Shown here in pieces: positions 31,264 through 41,370 of a DNA stretch of 64,000 bases. The notes beneath the pieces were generated by a model. It worked only from the letters and a program-made list of their open reading frames with translations. It searched no databases and was not told the origin of the DNA. Both the position numbers and the translations under genes were made by a program. Source of the stretch: Closterium sp. NIES-65 (taxonomy: Eukaryota > Streptophyta > Zygnematophyceae > Desmidiales > Closteriaceae); the NCBI GenBank assembly GCA_948144175.1, contig CANXME010000095.1, positions 868,001 to 932,000 on the forward strand. The letters are read 5' to 3'. The first letter of the stretch is position 1; each line of letters begins with the position of its first letter.

Positions 31264-32187
31264 AGTAACGAGCCGAATTTAGTTTACGGCGCCGGGGAGG
31301 ATAGGGATTGGGGAGAAGAGCTTGCCAAGAACGCTCCGGCGAAGTGCTGATGGAACCCTCGGCGCACTGCGCGGCGCAAAAGGAGTGAGTCTGGGATGGT
31401 TTGCCAAGCAGCGGTCAACCTTCAAGCGAATTGTGGCCCAATATGACTACAATCGGACTGTCGTGGGCAAGAACGAACTGAAACAGGGCTGCGTAATCAG
31501 AGCTGAGGAATCATGAGATTGCAATGGAATGAGCTCCATGTTCAAGTATTTGTGTGCTGGTTGGATTGGAGTAGAAAACGATTTCGCTCGTGGGACTTGG
31601 GACAAATGTCACAACTCACGACGACGAGATACACCCTGTTTCGCGCTACACTGTCATTGGCTATATGGGTCCTGTGGCTCAACGCGCCAGAGGGCGCGTT
31701 ATAGTAGACTTTTGTACCAGTACGGTTTGACGTGGTTAGTTACTTTCAAAGACGGTCGTTTGAACGTTTGATATGGCTCGGTAGGGTACCCAGGATAACG
31801 AAATTGCGAATCGCCTCCTTGCTGCAAGAACCGTCCTCTCCTCGGAGGAGCACATGCACGCAATAGTGATGCCGTACGCTTGGGGTGTGTGGGGGTGAGG
31901 GAAGGGGTAGGGTAGTTGGGAGCCCGGTAGCGCTACCGAGCCCGGAAGCGCTACCGAGCTTGGTACCAGGGACGAAACGCACTGCCGGGTGAAACATATT
32001 GCATGAAACTCCTCGGCAGGAGTGGGAAGGGGTGGTAGGGTAGAGGTGATGTACGTTGTGGCGTGGTGACGCGACAGCAGTGAAGAAGGATACACCTTAA
32101 TTTCCAAACCTACTTCGCACTCTTTTTGCATGCCCTTGCTGTCAAAATATAAATATAAATTGCATCCACACTAAGACTCTGGTGCAG
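31264..32187. other. Intergenic region upstream of the chromovirus
   Basis: No gene seen. Contains two close copies of an agcgctaccgag motif, including the perfect palindrome ggtagcgctacc near 31925-31936. The last five bases (tgcag, 32183-32187) are the left target duplication of the chromovirus. Confidence 0.5.
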
Positions 32188-32530
32188 TGTAAGGAAATTC
32201 CCTTTTCCTTACTTCGCGTCCCTGCTCAACGCGTACGTCACTGTAGCACCTCAGTCAGCACCGTTACCACTCACGACCATCGCATCATTCATTATCCCGC
32301 CCTCTTCGCACATCGCATCCCGACCTTACGGCTCGGCTGGTAACCCGCGCTCCGGGCCTACGCTTCGACACTTTCCCAACCTCAGCCCCAGGCTCGTCGC
32401 GCGACAACCACAGTCCATTACCGTTACCACTATTGTTTCGCTATATAATCCTTCGCTCATGCCTTCGCTCATTGTACTCTTTGCTTCGATAGTGCAATTC
32501 TCGTTCGTTCACTCAATTGCACTCGTAACA
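32188..32530 (+). repeat. Chromovirus 5' LTR
   Basis: Starts TGTAAGGAAATTCCC and ends CTCGTAACA. It differs from the 3' copy near 32333 (ccttacgg versus cctcacgg) and near 32506 (ctcgttcg versus ctcgctcg). Confidence 0.96.
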
Positions 32531-32545
32531 CTTGGTAATCAGAGC
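32531..32545 (+). promoter_or_regulatory. Chromovirus primer-binding site
   Basis: cttggtaatcagagc begins directly after the LTR. It resembles the initiator-Met site TGGTATCAGAGC with one extra A, so the primer tRNA is uncertain. Confidence 0.6.
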
Positions 32546-32865
32546 CTACGATCTCATCTCGGATCGCATCCACACCTTCGCTTCCCACTATCTCAATTTT
32601 TGGGGGGGGTAGACGTCTCTCAGCGACACAGCACCGCCGCTCGTAGTGCTCTCTCGCAAGCACGCACGGCCACGACCGAGGCTCTCGCTGAGCTTGCCCG
32701 ACACCCCCGCCATGGCCGACCTCAATCTCGCCACGTTGACGCAGGAGCAACTCGATCGTCTCGTGCGACAATTGGAGGATTCGGCGCTTGAAATCGCGAC
32801 GCTCACGGCGGAACGTGACTCCGCTCGTCAACAGTCAACGGTGAATGCTCCGACAACATCCCATG

Positions 32866-32994
32866 TGTGAAGTAAAGAAAACAGGAATGAAATGACTAAG
32901 GAAAGATTGGGTACAAATACAACCCTAGAAACCCTGTACCCCATATGTGCTACCCCACTATAGCCTACAGCAACTATGTCATATAAATCTGACA
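32866..32994 (-). repeat. copia-2 3' LTR
   Basis: 129 bp, TG...CA ends, identical to 40193-40321. Short for a copia LTR. Confidence 0.97.
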
Positions 32995-33200
32995 CACCCC
33001 CATAGGCAAAGTGGGGGAGAACAAGGGGTCACAAGACCAGTCAAGCAAAGCAAAGCAAGCTCAGGGTGGATCACAAAGTCACCACACAGTCCGAGCACAA
33101 GAGTAGGGCCAGAGGTCAGTTCACATGCAGGAGTACAGACATATATATAAAACTAGACAAACAAGAGCAGGCATATATATATGTCACAGTACAAGTGAAG

Positions 33201-36200
33201 TCAAGAGGAGAGCAAGTGAGGCAAGACAGGCACAAGACCCAGCTGGGTGCAAAAGCGCTGATGGTCACAAGGCGCGAGTGCCTTGGTGAACACATCAGCA
33301 GTGTTGGCCTCAGAGGCCACGTACGCAAGTCGCAACTGACCACGCTGCTGCAGCTCACGAGCAAGGAAGTAGCGGAGAGCAATGTGCTTCGTTCTGTGCT
33401 CCAAGCGCTGCTCTCGACACAAGGCCAGCATAGCCTTGTTGTCTACGTACAGCACTGGAGGAGAACGAGGCGGCTCTCCAAGGTCAGTCAGCAGGTAGGT
33501 GAGCCAGCGAAGCTCCTGTGCAGCCATGACCCCGGCGTAGATCTCAGCCTCACAACTGGAGCCGAGAACCGAAGACGAGCGAGTAGACCGCCACGAGACA
33601 GAGCCGGAACCAAGGCTGAAGGTGTAACCCTGTGACGACCGCTGCGTAGCCTGGTCGTCAGCCCAAGAAGCGTCCGCGTGGCCGGTAAGGACCACTGGAC
33701 TCCGCCCTCCAAGCACTAGCCCCATGCCCGACGTACTGCACAGGTAGCGCAATACCCTCTTCGCTGCAGCCATGTGCTCCGGTCTGTGTCTCCCAGGAGC
33801 AACATAGCGTGCAAGAATGCTCAGAGGGTATGCAAGGTCAGGTCGTGTGCAGGTCATCAGGTACATGAGGCAGCCAACAAGCTCTGCATACGGACCACTC
33901 GACTCTACGGACTCATCCGAAGGCAGAGCTGAGAGTGAGTGGCGAGTAGGCAGAGGAGTGGCCTGAGGCGAGGAGTACGTGAAGCCGAAGCGCTGAAGGA
34001 CCTGCTGCACCATGTGTGACTGAGTCAAGGTAATGGTGCGGCGTGCTCTGTCCCGAGTGATCTGCAAGCCAAGGTAGCTGCGCAGTTCACCCAGGTCTGT
34101 GCACGTGTGTCTCTTCAGCAGCTCGGACTTCACGTAGGCGAGTCCAGTAGTGTCCGCTGTGGCAAAGACCAAGTCGTCGACGTACACGAGGATGTAGAAC
34201 GGCGGCAGGGAAGTGTCGGTGCGAAGAAACAGCGACGGGTCTGCAGTAGAAGGAGCAAACCCAAGAGCCGCAAGCGTAGTCCTCAGTGTGTCGTGCCACT
34301 CACGCGGTGCCTGGCGGAGACCGTAGACTGGCCGTCGGAGGCTCCACTGGGTGCCAGGAGGGAAAGTCCCAGTGAAGCCAGGTGGACGGCGAAGCCAGAT
34401 CTCCTCGTGCAGGCTACCCTGCAAGAACGCAGTGCTGAAGTCGAGAGAGTGAAGCTCGTAGTCGCGCTGAGCGGCTATGTGCAGCAGCACCCGAAGAGTA
34501 GTCATCTTCGGGGTGGGAGAGAAGGTCTGAAAGTAGTCAACTCCCTGCCGCTGACTGAAGCCACGAGCAACGTACCGTGCCTTGAAGACAGGTGGAGAGC
34601 CCGGCGGCCGCTTCACCCTGAAGATCCACATGCCACTGACGATGTTCGCCCCAGGAGGGGGAACCGCGTCAACGTAGGTGCCTGTGGACTTCCAGGAAGC
34701 CATCTCTGCATCCATAGCTGCCTGCCACTGAGAGGAGTAGGGACCCTCTACGGCCTCCGCGTAAGAACGCGGAGTCGGGATGTCTAGTGCATCCGGGTCT
34801 CCCTCAGGGGCAAGCAGTACAGACGCGAGATGAGGTGAAGCAGCCGCTAGACACTGTAACTCCTCCTGCCTGTCCTCTAGGACGTCCGTGCCAAGAGCAC
34901 ACTCACCCCCGACGGACGGAGGACAGACAGACGCAGACTCAGCAACAAGACTAGCAGCGTAGTCGAGACGACAGCGAGCAGCAAAGTCAACGAGCTCAGC
35001 GACTAGAGCAGACGCAGCAGTGGACTCAAAAGAGGGGTCAGTGACGACAGTAGCAAGCAGACGCGTGACAGTAGGACTCGCAGCGCGAAGAGAGTCCGAC
35101 TCAGGGTCGGCAAGCGCAGGAAGAGAGGACTCCGGAGGAGAAGGCAAAGGGGCACGCAGAGGAGCAGTGGACGGACGCAGAGACATCCGGTGCGTGCCAG
35201 GGACAGGAGGAGGACGCTGACGCGAACTGCGACCACTAGCGCGAGCAGCACGAACAGGCGACGCGGGACGAGACGCAGGCTCACGACGCTCAGCAAGACC
35301 TCCAGTAGGACCAGTGTAAGGAGAGGGAGCAGGCAGTGGAGAGGAAGGCTCCAGTAGGGACTGCGACTGGACAGGTGGTGGACCCTCTACTGGAGGAGAA
35401 AGACCAAGAACCTGCTGCAGGAGCGGAACGAAGTACGGCCGAGGCCGCGCGGCAGCTCCAGACTCAGCAGGGACAGCACCAGCACCCTCAGCTACAGCAC
35501 CAGCGCCACCCACACCTCCAGCGGCAGGACCAACAGCAGCAGGCTCAGCACGAACGCCCTCAGCAGCTCCAGCTCCAGGAGGACCCGCAGGTCCAGCAGC
35601 TCCGGGACCGGCAGCACCCACACCCTCGACGGTCGAAGAAGCTCCAGCTCCAGCTCCAGCAGCACCTCCAGACTCAGCAGCACGCCTCCAGCGGCGAGCG
35701 AACCACTCGCGCAGCTCCTGTGGAGAGAGGGGCTCCCGGCGAGACGCAGCAGCAGGAGAAACCCCAGGCTCAGCAGCTCCAGACGCAGCACCCCCAGGCT
35801 CAGCAGCTCCCAGCTCAGCACCCCCAGGCTCAGCAGCTCCCGACCCAGCACCCCCAGACCCAGCACCTCCAGGCACAGCACCCCCCGGCTCAGCACCCCC
35901 AGGCTCCGCACCCTCTGCAGTAGCACCCTCAGGCCCAGCACCCCCAGCAGTAGCACCCCCAGGCTCAGCACCCCCGCGCACAGCACCCCCAGAGTCAGCA
36001 CCCCCAGGCTCAGCACCCGCAGCAGCACCAGAGTCACCAGTAACCTCGACCGGGTCAACGGCGTCTACCTGGGACACACCTGAGGGGGCAGGAACCTGAG
36101 GGGGGAGGGGGTCTACCGGGGGGGGAACCGGCACAAGGAAGTCCGGGGGAGGGGGGAGGGAAGGAGTGCGGTAGGGGAGGAGACGGTAGAAGGGGACTGA

Positions 36201-39095
36201 CTCGTCGAACGTGACGTCCTGGGAGGACAGAACACGACGAGAGGAGGGGTGGTAAAACTGCCATCCTGGGGCGTCAGTGGGGAAGCCAAGGAAGACACAG
36301 GGAGCAGCACGAGGGGACAGCTTGTCCGCAGACAAGTCGCGGACAAACGCCCGAGATCCCCAGACACGGAACACAGACGCATCGCCAACCTTCCCCGTCC
36401 ACAGCAAGACTGGGGACATCGCAGGCCGAGAGACCCGGGGGTGAAGGTTGAGCTGATGCGCCGCGTACCTCACCGCAAACGGCCACAGAAAATGGGGGGC
36501 AGCCGCATGCATCATGGACGTACGAGCGACATCCATGACCATGCCAATGCGGCGCTCAGCAATCCCATTTTGCTGTGGTGAGTCCGGAAGCGTGAAGGTC
36601 TGGCGGATCCCCCGTGCACGACAGTAGTCTCGCAGAAGGCGAGAAGAGAACTCTCCGCCTCTGTCAGAGTGCAGACGCAGAACAGGAAAGTCCGAGCCGA
36701 AGCTCTTCCTGAGCTGGAGACGAGCCTCGCGGATCCAGTCGATCAGCACCTCAGTGACCGCACCCTTGCTGCGCAAGGGGAGGACTGTGGTGTAACGCGA
36801 GTAGTCGTCAACCACCAACAGGAAGTAGCGCTCGTAACCCTGCCCACGGACGGGGGCTGGGCCCCACACATCCATGTGAAGCGTCTGCAGGGGAGCCTCT
36901 GTCGGGGGGAAGTGGGAGGAGTGAGGAGTAGCCCGGAGGCGACCCTCGACACAGGGGACGCAGGAAGGTCCTGGCCCGGAGGGGAGAGGAGGGAGAGACT
37001 GGGGAAGACCAGAGACAAGGACACGGGAAGCCATGCTCCGAAGACGGGGCAAGGAGGGGTGGCCAAGACGGTGGTGCCACAGGAGAGTCTCGTGAGACAG
37101 GAGGCGACAAGAACAGGGGGCAGACTCAGGACCTGACCGGGACGCAGCAGCAAGTACCTGACCCGACGCAGCCACCTGACCAGACGCAGGGACAGGAGGA
37201 GACTCAACGGTCAGGGTGTAGAGACTCGACCCCGGCCGACGCGAGAACGTGGCCAGGTGTCGGCCTGTGCGTGCCTCCGTGCAGTGGGTCACCCGCTGAC
37301 TCGCAGGAGTGAACTGGTGAACACCCACATCCTGCAGGTCCGCTCCACTCACCAAGTTCGTAGAGAACGAGGGAAGGTACAGACCCGACAGGGTGCCCGA
37401 AGGGGCAGCCGGACACGGGAGGACAGTGGAGAAGTGAGACAGGACAGGACCCTCAGAGGGGTCAGCAAGGGAGACTGCAACCGGCCGGCCGAGCGGCGTA
37501 AGGGTAGTGCGGTCTCGAAAGAAGGAGCGAGAAGCTCCGGAGTCAAGTGTGAAAGTGAGGGAGGACGAGGACGACTCAGTACCTGAGAGCGCAGTCTCAC
37601 CAGTACCTGAGAGCGCAGACGCACTGGCACCTAGAGCAGCAGCCTCACAAGCACCTAGCGCAGCAGTACCAATGCCCGGGTCGGGCTGGAAACAGCGGTA
37701 ACCCTCATTCTCCTCACTATAATCCACAACATACATAGCAGTAAGGATAGCATCAAAATCAAGATCAAAGATCGCTACACCAGCCCTGAGAAGCTCATCC
37801 CAGCGAGGGATCTCACTAGCCCCAGGGAACTGCTGACGCCAGGCGTCCGTCAGGCGGCCAAAGCAGCGCTGGGTGGCGTGGGCACCCCCACACTGCTCAC
37901 CCGCGCGGTCGCCGGAACGAAGAACGTAGGTGCAGGGACCAGTACCCCCACCCCTCTGACGCCCAGCGTACCACTCACGAAGCTGCTGAGGCGAAGGGAT
38001 GTCCCGAGAGCGCTGCTGCTGCTGCCGCTGCGAGCGCTGGCCACCACCACCGCCGCTACGCTGCTGGGTACCACCCCGACCAGATCCACCCCCTCCACCA
38101 CCACTGCCTCCTCCGCTGCCGCCTCCACCGCCTCCACCTCCGCCGCCTCCACCGCCGCCGCTGCCTCCACCACCACCGCTGGCACCACCACCACCGTCTC
38201 CGCCGCTGCTGCCACCACCACCACCACCCCCGCCACTAGTCCCGCCGCCACCCCCACTCCCTCCGCCGCCACCGCCACCGCCCCCTCCAGCTCCACCCGC
38301 GCCCTTGCCCCCCTTGCCCTTGCTGGAGCGACGTCTCCCACTAGGGGCAGACGCCGCGCCGACCGACTCAAGACCAAGCAGGTCGGCAGCAGCAGCAGAG
38401 GCAACAGAGGGCAGCAAGGGGGAAGGAGAGCACCCCTCAAAGATGGGGGTGCGAGGGTCACCACGAGAAGCACCTACAGCGACGATGCTCTTCTCCGCTG
38501 CGAGGAGGGCCTTCTCGAGGAGGTCGACGGTGAGGGTGGTGGGACAGACTGCGAGAAAGTGGTCCCTGACGACTCGAAGGGAGTCAGGGAGGCGCGCGAC
38601 TACGTAGTAGAGAGCGATGTACATGGGGGGGGGGTTCTTAGCGCAGAACTCAGCAGGAAGGGCGGCGCGGTAGCGAGTGTCACTAGTGCGGAGGTGCGTA
38701 ATGAGGTCAGCGACAGTGGGAAAGGCAGAGAGGTCAGGAAAGAGGTAGGGAAGCATGAGACGGCTCAGTGCAGCAGTGGCAGGGGAGGAGTAGCGCGCAA
38801 CTACAGCGTCGTACAAGGTCTGAGCACTCTTGTACTGACTGAAGTGTGCACGCTCAGAGGTAGGGAGGTGGCGACGCACAGCAAGACGTGCAGCAGCATC
38901 GCGGGTGGCCCACTTAGAGCGGACAGCGGGATCAGCATCAGCAGCAGGAGCAGGAGAGGCGCCAGAGGTGAGATCAAAGAGAGAAAGGTCGTCAGCCCTG
39001 TCGCACTGTAAGAACAGCTGCAGGTCGTCTAACCAGACCTCAAAATCAATGGCGCGACCCTCAGCGTCAAAAGCTAGGACACTAGGGGTAGCCAT
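33201..39095 (-). CDS. copia-2 Gag-Pol polyprotein, intact
   Basis: 1964 aa from the ATG at 39095 (MATPSVLAFDAEG), uninterrupted. Gag has a long poly-Gly region and a Cys/His cluster (CGGAHATQRC) rather than a standard CCHC knuckle. Then come protease (LDSGASRSFF), GAG-pre-integrase (LLWHHRLGHPSLP), integrase (MDVWGPAP, HSDRGGEF, SPQQNGIAERR), a long Ala/Gly/Glu/Pro linker of GGAEPGGA-like repeats, RT (VFKARYVARGFSQRQG, YGLRQAPREWH, VYVDDL) and RNase H (GHADASWADD, SCEAEIYA, LYVDNKAMLAL, KHIALRYFLARE). All catalytic motifs are present, so the protein is predicted to be functional. Its size exceeds the usual copia range because of low-complexity insertions. Confidence 0.96.
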   Translation of the reverse strand: MATPSVLAFDAEGRAIDFEVWLDDLQLFLQCDRADDLSLFDLTSGASPAPAADADPAVRSKWATRDAAARLAVRRHLPTSERAHFSQYKSAQTLYDAVVARYSSPATAALSRLMLPYLFPDLSAFPTVADLITHLRTSDTRYRAALPAEFCAKNPPPMYIALYYVVARLPDSLRVVRDHFLAVCPTTLTVDLLEKALLAAEKSIVAVGASRGDPRTPIFEGCSPSPLLPSVASAAAADLLGLESVGAASAPSGRRRSSKGKGGKGAGGAGGGGGGGGGGSGGGGGTSGGGGGGGGSSGGDGGGGASGGGGGSGGGGGGGGGGGGGGSGGGSGGGGGGSGRGGTQQRSGGGGGQRSQRQQQQRSRDIPSPQQLREWYAGRQRGGGTGPCTYVLRSGDRAGEQCGGAHATQRCFGRLTDAWRQQFPGASEIPRWDELLRAGVAIFDLDFDAILTAMYVVDYSEENEGYRCFQPDPGIGTAALGACEAAALGASASALSGTGETALSGTESSSSSLTFTLDSGASRSFFRDRTTLTPLGRPVAVSLADPSEGPVLSHFSTVLPCPAAPSGTLSGLYLPSFSTNLVSGADLQDVGVHQFTPASQRVTHCTEARTGRHLATFSRRPGSSLYTLTVESPPVPASGQVAASGQVLAAASRSGPESAPCSCRLLSHETLLWHHRLGHPSLPRLRSMASRVLVSGLPQSLPPLPSGPGPSCVPCVEGRLRATPHSSHFPPTEAPLQTLHMDVWGPAPVRGQGYERYFLLVVDDYSRYTTVLPLRSKGAVTEVLIDWIREARLQLRKSFGSDFPVLRLHSDRGGEFSSRLLRDYCRARGIRQTFTLPDSPQQNGIAERRIGMVMDVARTSMMHAAAPHFLWPFAVRYAAHQLNLHPRVSRPAMSPVLLWTGKVGDASVFRVWGSRAFVRDLSADKLSPRAAPCVFLGFPTDAPGWQFYHPSSRRVLSSQDVTFDESVPFYRLLPYRTPSLPPPPDFLVPVPPPVDPLPPQVPAPSGVSQVDAVDPVEVTGDSGAAAGAEPGGADSGGAVRGGAEPGGATAGGAGPEGATAEGAEPGGAEPGGAVPGGAGSGGAGSGAAEPGGAELGAAEPGGAASGAAEPGVSPAAASRREPLSPQELREWFARRWRRAAESGGAAGAGAGASSTVEGVGAAGPGAAGPAGPPGAGAAEGVRAEPAAVGPAAGGVGGAGAVAEGAGAVPAESGAAARPRPYFVPLLQQVLGLSPPVEGPPPVQSQSLLEPSSPLPAPSPYTGPTGGLAERREPASRPASPVRAARASGRSSRQRPPPVPGTHRMSLRPSTAPLRAPLPSPPESSLPALADPESDSLRAASPTVTRLLATVVTDPSFESTAASALVAELVDFAARCRLDYAASLVAESASVCPPSVGGECALGTDVLEDRQEELQCLAAASPHLASVLLAPEGDPDALDIPTPRSYAEAVEGPYSSQWQAAMDAEMASWKSTGTYVDAVPPPGANIVSGMWIFRVKRPPGSPPVFKARYVARGFSQRQGVDYFQTFSPTPKMTTLRVLLHIAAQRDYELHSLDFSTAFLQGSLHEEIWLRRPPGFTGTFPPGTQWSLRRPVYGLRQAPREWHDTLRTTLAALGFAPSTADPSLFLRTDTSLPPFYILVYVDDLVFATADTTGLAYVKSELLKRHTCTDLGELRSYLGLQITRDRARRTITLTQSHMVQQVLQRFGFTYSSPQATPLPTRHSLSALPSDESVESSGPYAELVGCLMYLMTCTRPDLAYPLSILARYVAPGRHRPEHMAAAKRVLRYLCSTSGMGLVLGGRSPVVLTGHADASWADDQATQRSSQGYTFSLGSGSVSWRSTRSSSVLGSSCEAEIYAGVMAAQELRWLTYLLTDLGEPPRSPPVLYVDNKAMLALCREQRLEHRTKHIALRYFLARELQQRGQLRLAYVASEANTADVFTKALAPCDHQRFCTQLGLVPVLPHLLSS
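38085..38310. repeat. Poly-Gly coding GGN repeat in copia-2 gag
   Basis: A (CCNCC)n tract coding poly-Gly on the minus strand. It produces long Pro- and Ala-rich shadow frames. Confidence 0.9.
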
Positions 39096-39184
39096 GGCGA
39101 CGACAGCGACGCAGTGCAAGCAGCAGGGAAAGAGCTCGCAGTGTCAGTGGGACTGTGCTCACCAGGCAGGGCAGGTCGTGTAGG

Positions 39185-40075
39185 TATGCAGAAAGGCGGC
39201 TCGGGTGCTGGGCGGCTCGGCTGCTGGGCGGCTCGGGCGCAGGGCGGCTCGGCTCCCGGGCTGCTCGGCGGCTGGGCGGCTCGGGTGCAGGGCGGCTCGG
39301 CTCCCGGGCGGCTCGGCGGCAGGGCGGCTCGGGTCCCGGGCGGCTCGGCGTCGGGCGGCTCGGCTCACGGGCGGTTCGGCTGCTGAGGCGGCTCGGCCAG
39401 GAGATGCAGGGGCGGGGCCGTCAGGTGCAGCGGCGGGTTGACCGGTGCAGTGGCGGGCCGGCAGGTGCAGCGGCGGGCCGGCAGGTGCAGTGGCGGGCCG
39501 GCAGGTGCAGCGGCGGGCCGGCAGGTGCAGGCGGCGGGCCGTAGGGTGCAGTGGCGGGCCGTAGGTGCAGCAGCGAGGCCGGCAGGTGCAGCGGCGAGGC
39601 CGTCAGAGGCGGCAGGCCGCTGGGTGCAGCGGCGGGCCGGCAGGTGCAGTGGCGGGCCGGCAGGTGCAGCGGCGGGCCGTAGGGTGCAGTGGCGGGCCGG
39701 CAGGTGCAGCGGCGGGCCGGCAGGTGCAGTGGCGGGCCGGCAGGAGAGGCGGCGGAGCCGCGTCAGGGGAGGCGGCAGGGCCGCGTCAGGGGAGGCGGCG
39801 GAGCCGCGTCAGGGGAGGCGGCGGTGCCGCGTCAGGGGAGGCGGGGGAGCCGCGTCAGGGGAGGCGGCAGGGCCGCGTCAGGGGAGGCGGCGGGGCCGCG
39901 TCAGACAGGCGGCGGGGCCGCGTCAGGAGAGGCGGCGGAGCCGCGTCAGGGGAGGCAGCGGGGCCGCGTCAGGGGAGGCGGCGGAGCCGCGTCAGGGTAG
40001 GCGGTGGGGCCGCGTCAAACAGGCGGCGGGGCCGCGATCAGGAGAGGTGGTGGGGCCGCGTCTGAGGGACACCGG
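39185..40075. repeat. Three successive GC-rich minisatellites in the copia-2 leader
   Basis: From 39185 the units are cgggcggctcggctgc-like, then ggtgcagtggcgggccggca-like (about 39425-39750), then gccgcgtcaggggaggcggc-like (about 39755-40035). They fill the space between primer-binding site and gag. Confidence 0.93.
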
Positions 40076-40163
40076 GGCCGCGAGGGAAAAGGCGACCCGA
40101 GGGGGGTCGCTAAAAAAAAAGGGCGCGCCTCGGGGCGCGTTTCGGTGGGCCCTAAAAAAAAAC

Positions 40164-40180
40164 GGTCCTAAGGTAGGACC
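40164..40180 (-). promoter_or_regulatory. Hairpin next to the copia-2 primer-binding site
   Basis: ggtccta and taggacc flank a 3-nt loop. A near-identical hairpin, followed by the same T run and GGGCCCACC, lies at 59154-59169 in copia-3. Confidence 0.7.
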
Positions 40181-40192
40181 CGCTCTATACCA
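40181..40192 (-). promoter_or_regulatory. copia-2 primer-binding site
   Basis: The minus strand reads TGGTATAGAGCG directly after the 5' LTR, close to TGGTATCAGAGC (initiator Met) with one C missing. Confidence 0.65.
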
Positions 40193-40321
40193 TGTGAAGT
40201 AAAGAAAACAGGAATGAAATGACTAAGGAAAGATTGGGTACAAATACAACCCTAGAAACCCTGTACCCCATATGTGCTACCCCACTATAGCCTACAGCAA
40301 CTATGTCATATAAATCTGACA
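40193..40321 (-). repeat. copia-2 5' LTR
   Basis: 129 bp, identical to the 3' LTR, followed on the plus strand by the ccatg target duplication. Confidence 0.97.
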
Positions 40322-41329
40322 CCATGCACCAACCAATGTCTCTGTACATTCGGAGGAGCCGATTATCATTTCATCCGGCACACCAACGCAACACAACAGC
40401 ACGGGACAGCGCTCAGGCGCAGCCAGTGACGGCGCAGCCCAACCGATGCCCGGCATGGGAGGGAACAGGAGCACGCTAAGCCCACGGGAGCCCCGAGAAG
40501 CCCGTCGGCACGTGGAGTTTGCGACGACAAGTGGTGAAAACGCCATGATGGCCCCAATGCCACTCAAGCCGCAACGCCCGCCCTGCTTCGACCCAAGCCA
40601 ACGCGGCGGCCCGACAGTTCAATCATGGGTCTTCACGATGAATGTGTTTTTCGACGCCAACTACGTCGAGTCGGACGCCGCCAAGATTCGGTATGCGGTT
40701 TCACTACTCAGGGGCCCCGCCATGGACTGGTGGCGAGTCATCGTGACGTCGCCACGCGCCTACGAGCCACCGTCGCACGAGGAAGGGCCCTCGGGTCCAG
40801 CTGTCACCTGGAGTTCGTTCTGCGAAACAGCCCAATACAGCACGTGGGATGCGTGGTGCGCAGGGCTTCGGGCGCGTTTTGAGCCGATCGCGGCTTCGAT
40901 TTCGGCGCGTCAGAAACTGCGCACTTGGCGCCAGCTCGGGTCGGTTCAAGACTACACCAGCGGTTTTCTCGCACTTTGCGAACAGGTCGGCTACATGCAC
41001 GAGGCGGAGCGGGTGGACCGTTACGTCGGAGGGCTGAAGCCGGACATATCGCACGAGATAATGCTACGCGGGCTATCGAATTTCAACGAAATCCTCGCGC
41101 TCGCCGAGAAAATCGATATCCTACGCCGACCGAGACCGGGGTCCTATTTCGGACATCGTCCTCGGGGACCGATCGAGCACGCCACTGTACATGCCGTCGC
41201 AACGAATGCAGCTGCCACGCCATTTAGAGGGCGCTGCTTTGCTTGCAACCGGCCGGGCCATCGCAAGAGCGAATGTCCAGAGGAGCTGAGGCGTCGAGGA
41301 GCAGAGCAGGGGAAGGAGTCTCGGAGGCA

Positions 41330-41370
41330 GGGAAACGCCAGCAGTCAGTAGAAGTTGGGCCAACTACTGA
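41330..41370 (+). promoter_or_regulatory. -1 frameshift signal between chromovirus gag and pol
   Basis: GGGAAAC (41330-41336) lies in the register G GGA AAC of gag. Eight nt later tcagtag (41345-41351) can pair with ctactga (41364-41370) to form a 7-bp stem with a possible inner 3-bp extension. The gag stop TAG is inside the stem. A -1 shift enters the pol frame exactly. Confidence 0.8.

Larger units (their letters stand above)
32866..40321 (-). mobile_element. Complete Ty1/copia element copia-2, nested in chromovirus gag
   Basis: 7456 bp. The two 129-bp LTRs (32866-32994 and 40193-40321) are identical base for base by eye, and flanks carry the 5-bp duplication ccatg (32861-32865 and 40322-40326). 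The element has a primer-binding site, a repeat-rich leader, one intact gag-pol frame and a polypurine tract (TATGGGGGTG on the minus strand, about 32995-33004). Identical LTRs, intact frame and nested position make it the youngest dated insertion here and a candidate for an active element. Confidence 0.97.
32712..41351 (+). pseudogene. Chromovirus gag, split by copia-2
   Basis: The ATG at 32712 opens gag. It is cut after 32865 by copia-2 and resumes at 40327 in the same codon phase once the insert and one duplicate ccatg are discounted (392 codons in total). The 3' part has a retrotransposon capsid-like region and one zinc knuckle, CFACNRPGHRKSEC (CX2CX4HX4C). It ends at TAG 41349-41351. As it stands only a short N-terminal peptide could be read before copia-2 sequence brings a stop at 32868-32870. 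The internal ATG at 40446 might still start a truncated Gag. Confidence 0.88.

Noticed and set aside
31923-31975. Inverted agcgctaccgag motifs as a hairpin terminator or MITE.
   Set aside because: No flanking duplication or longer terminal repeats are visible, and nothing ties it to a transcript.
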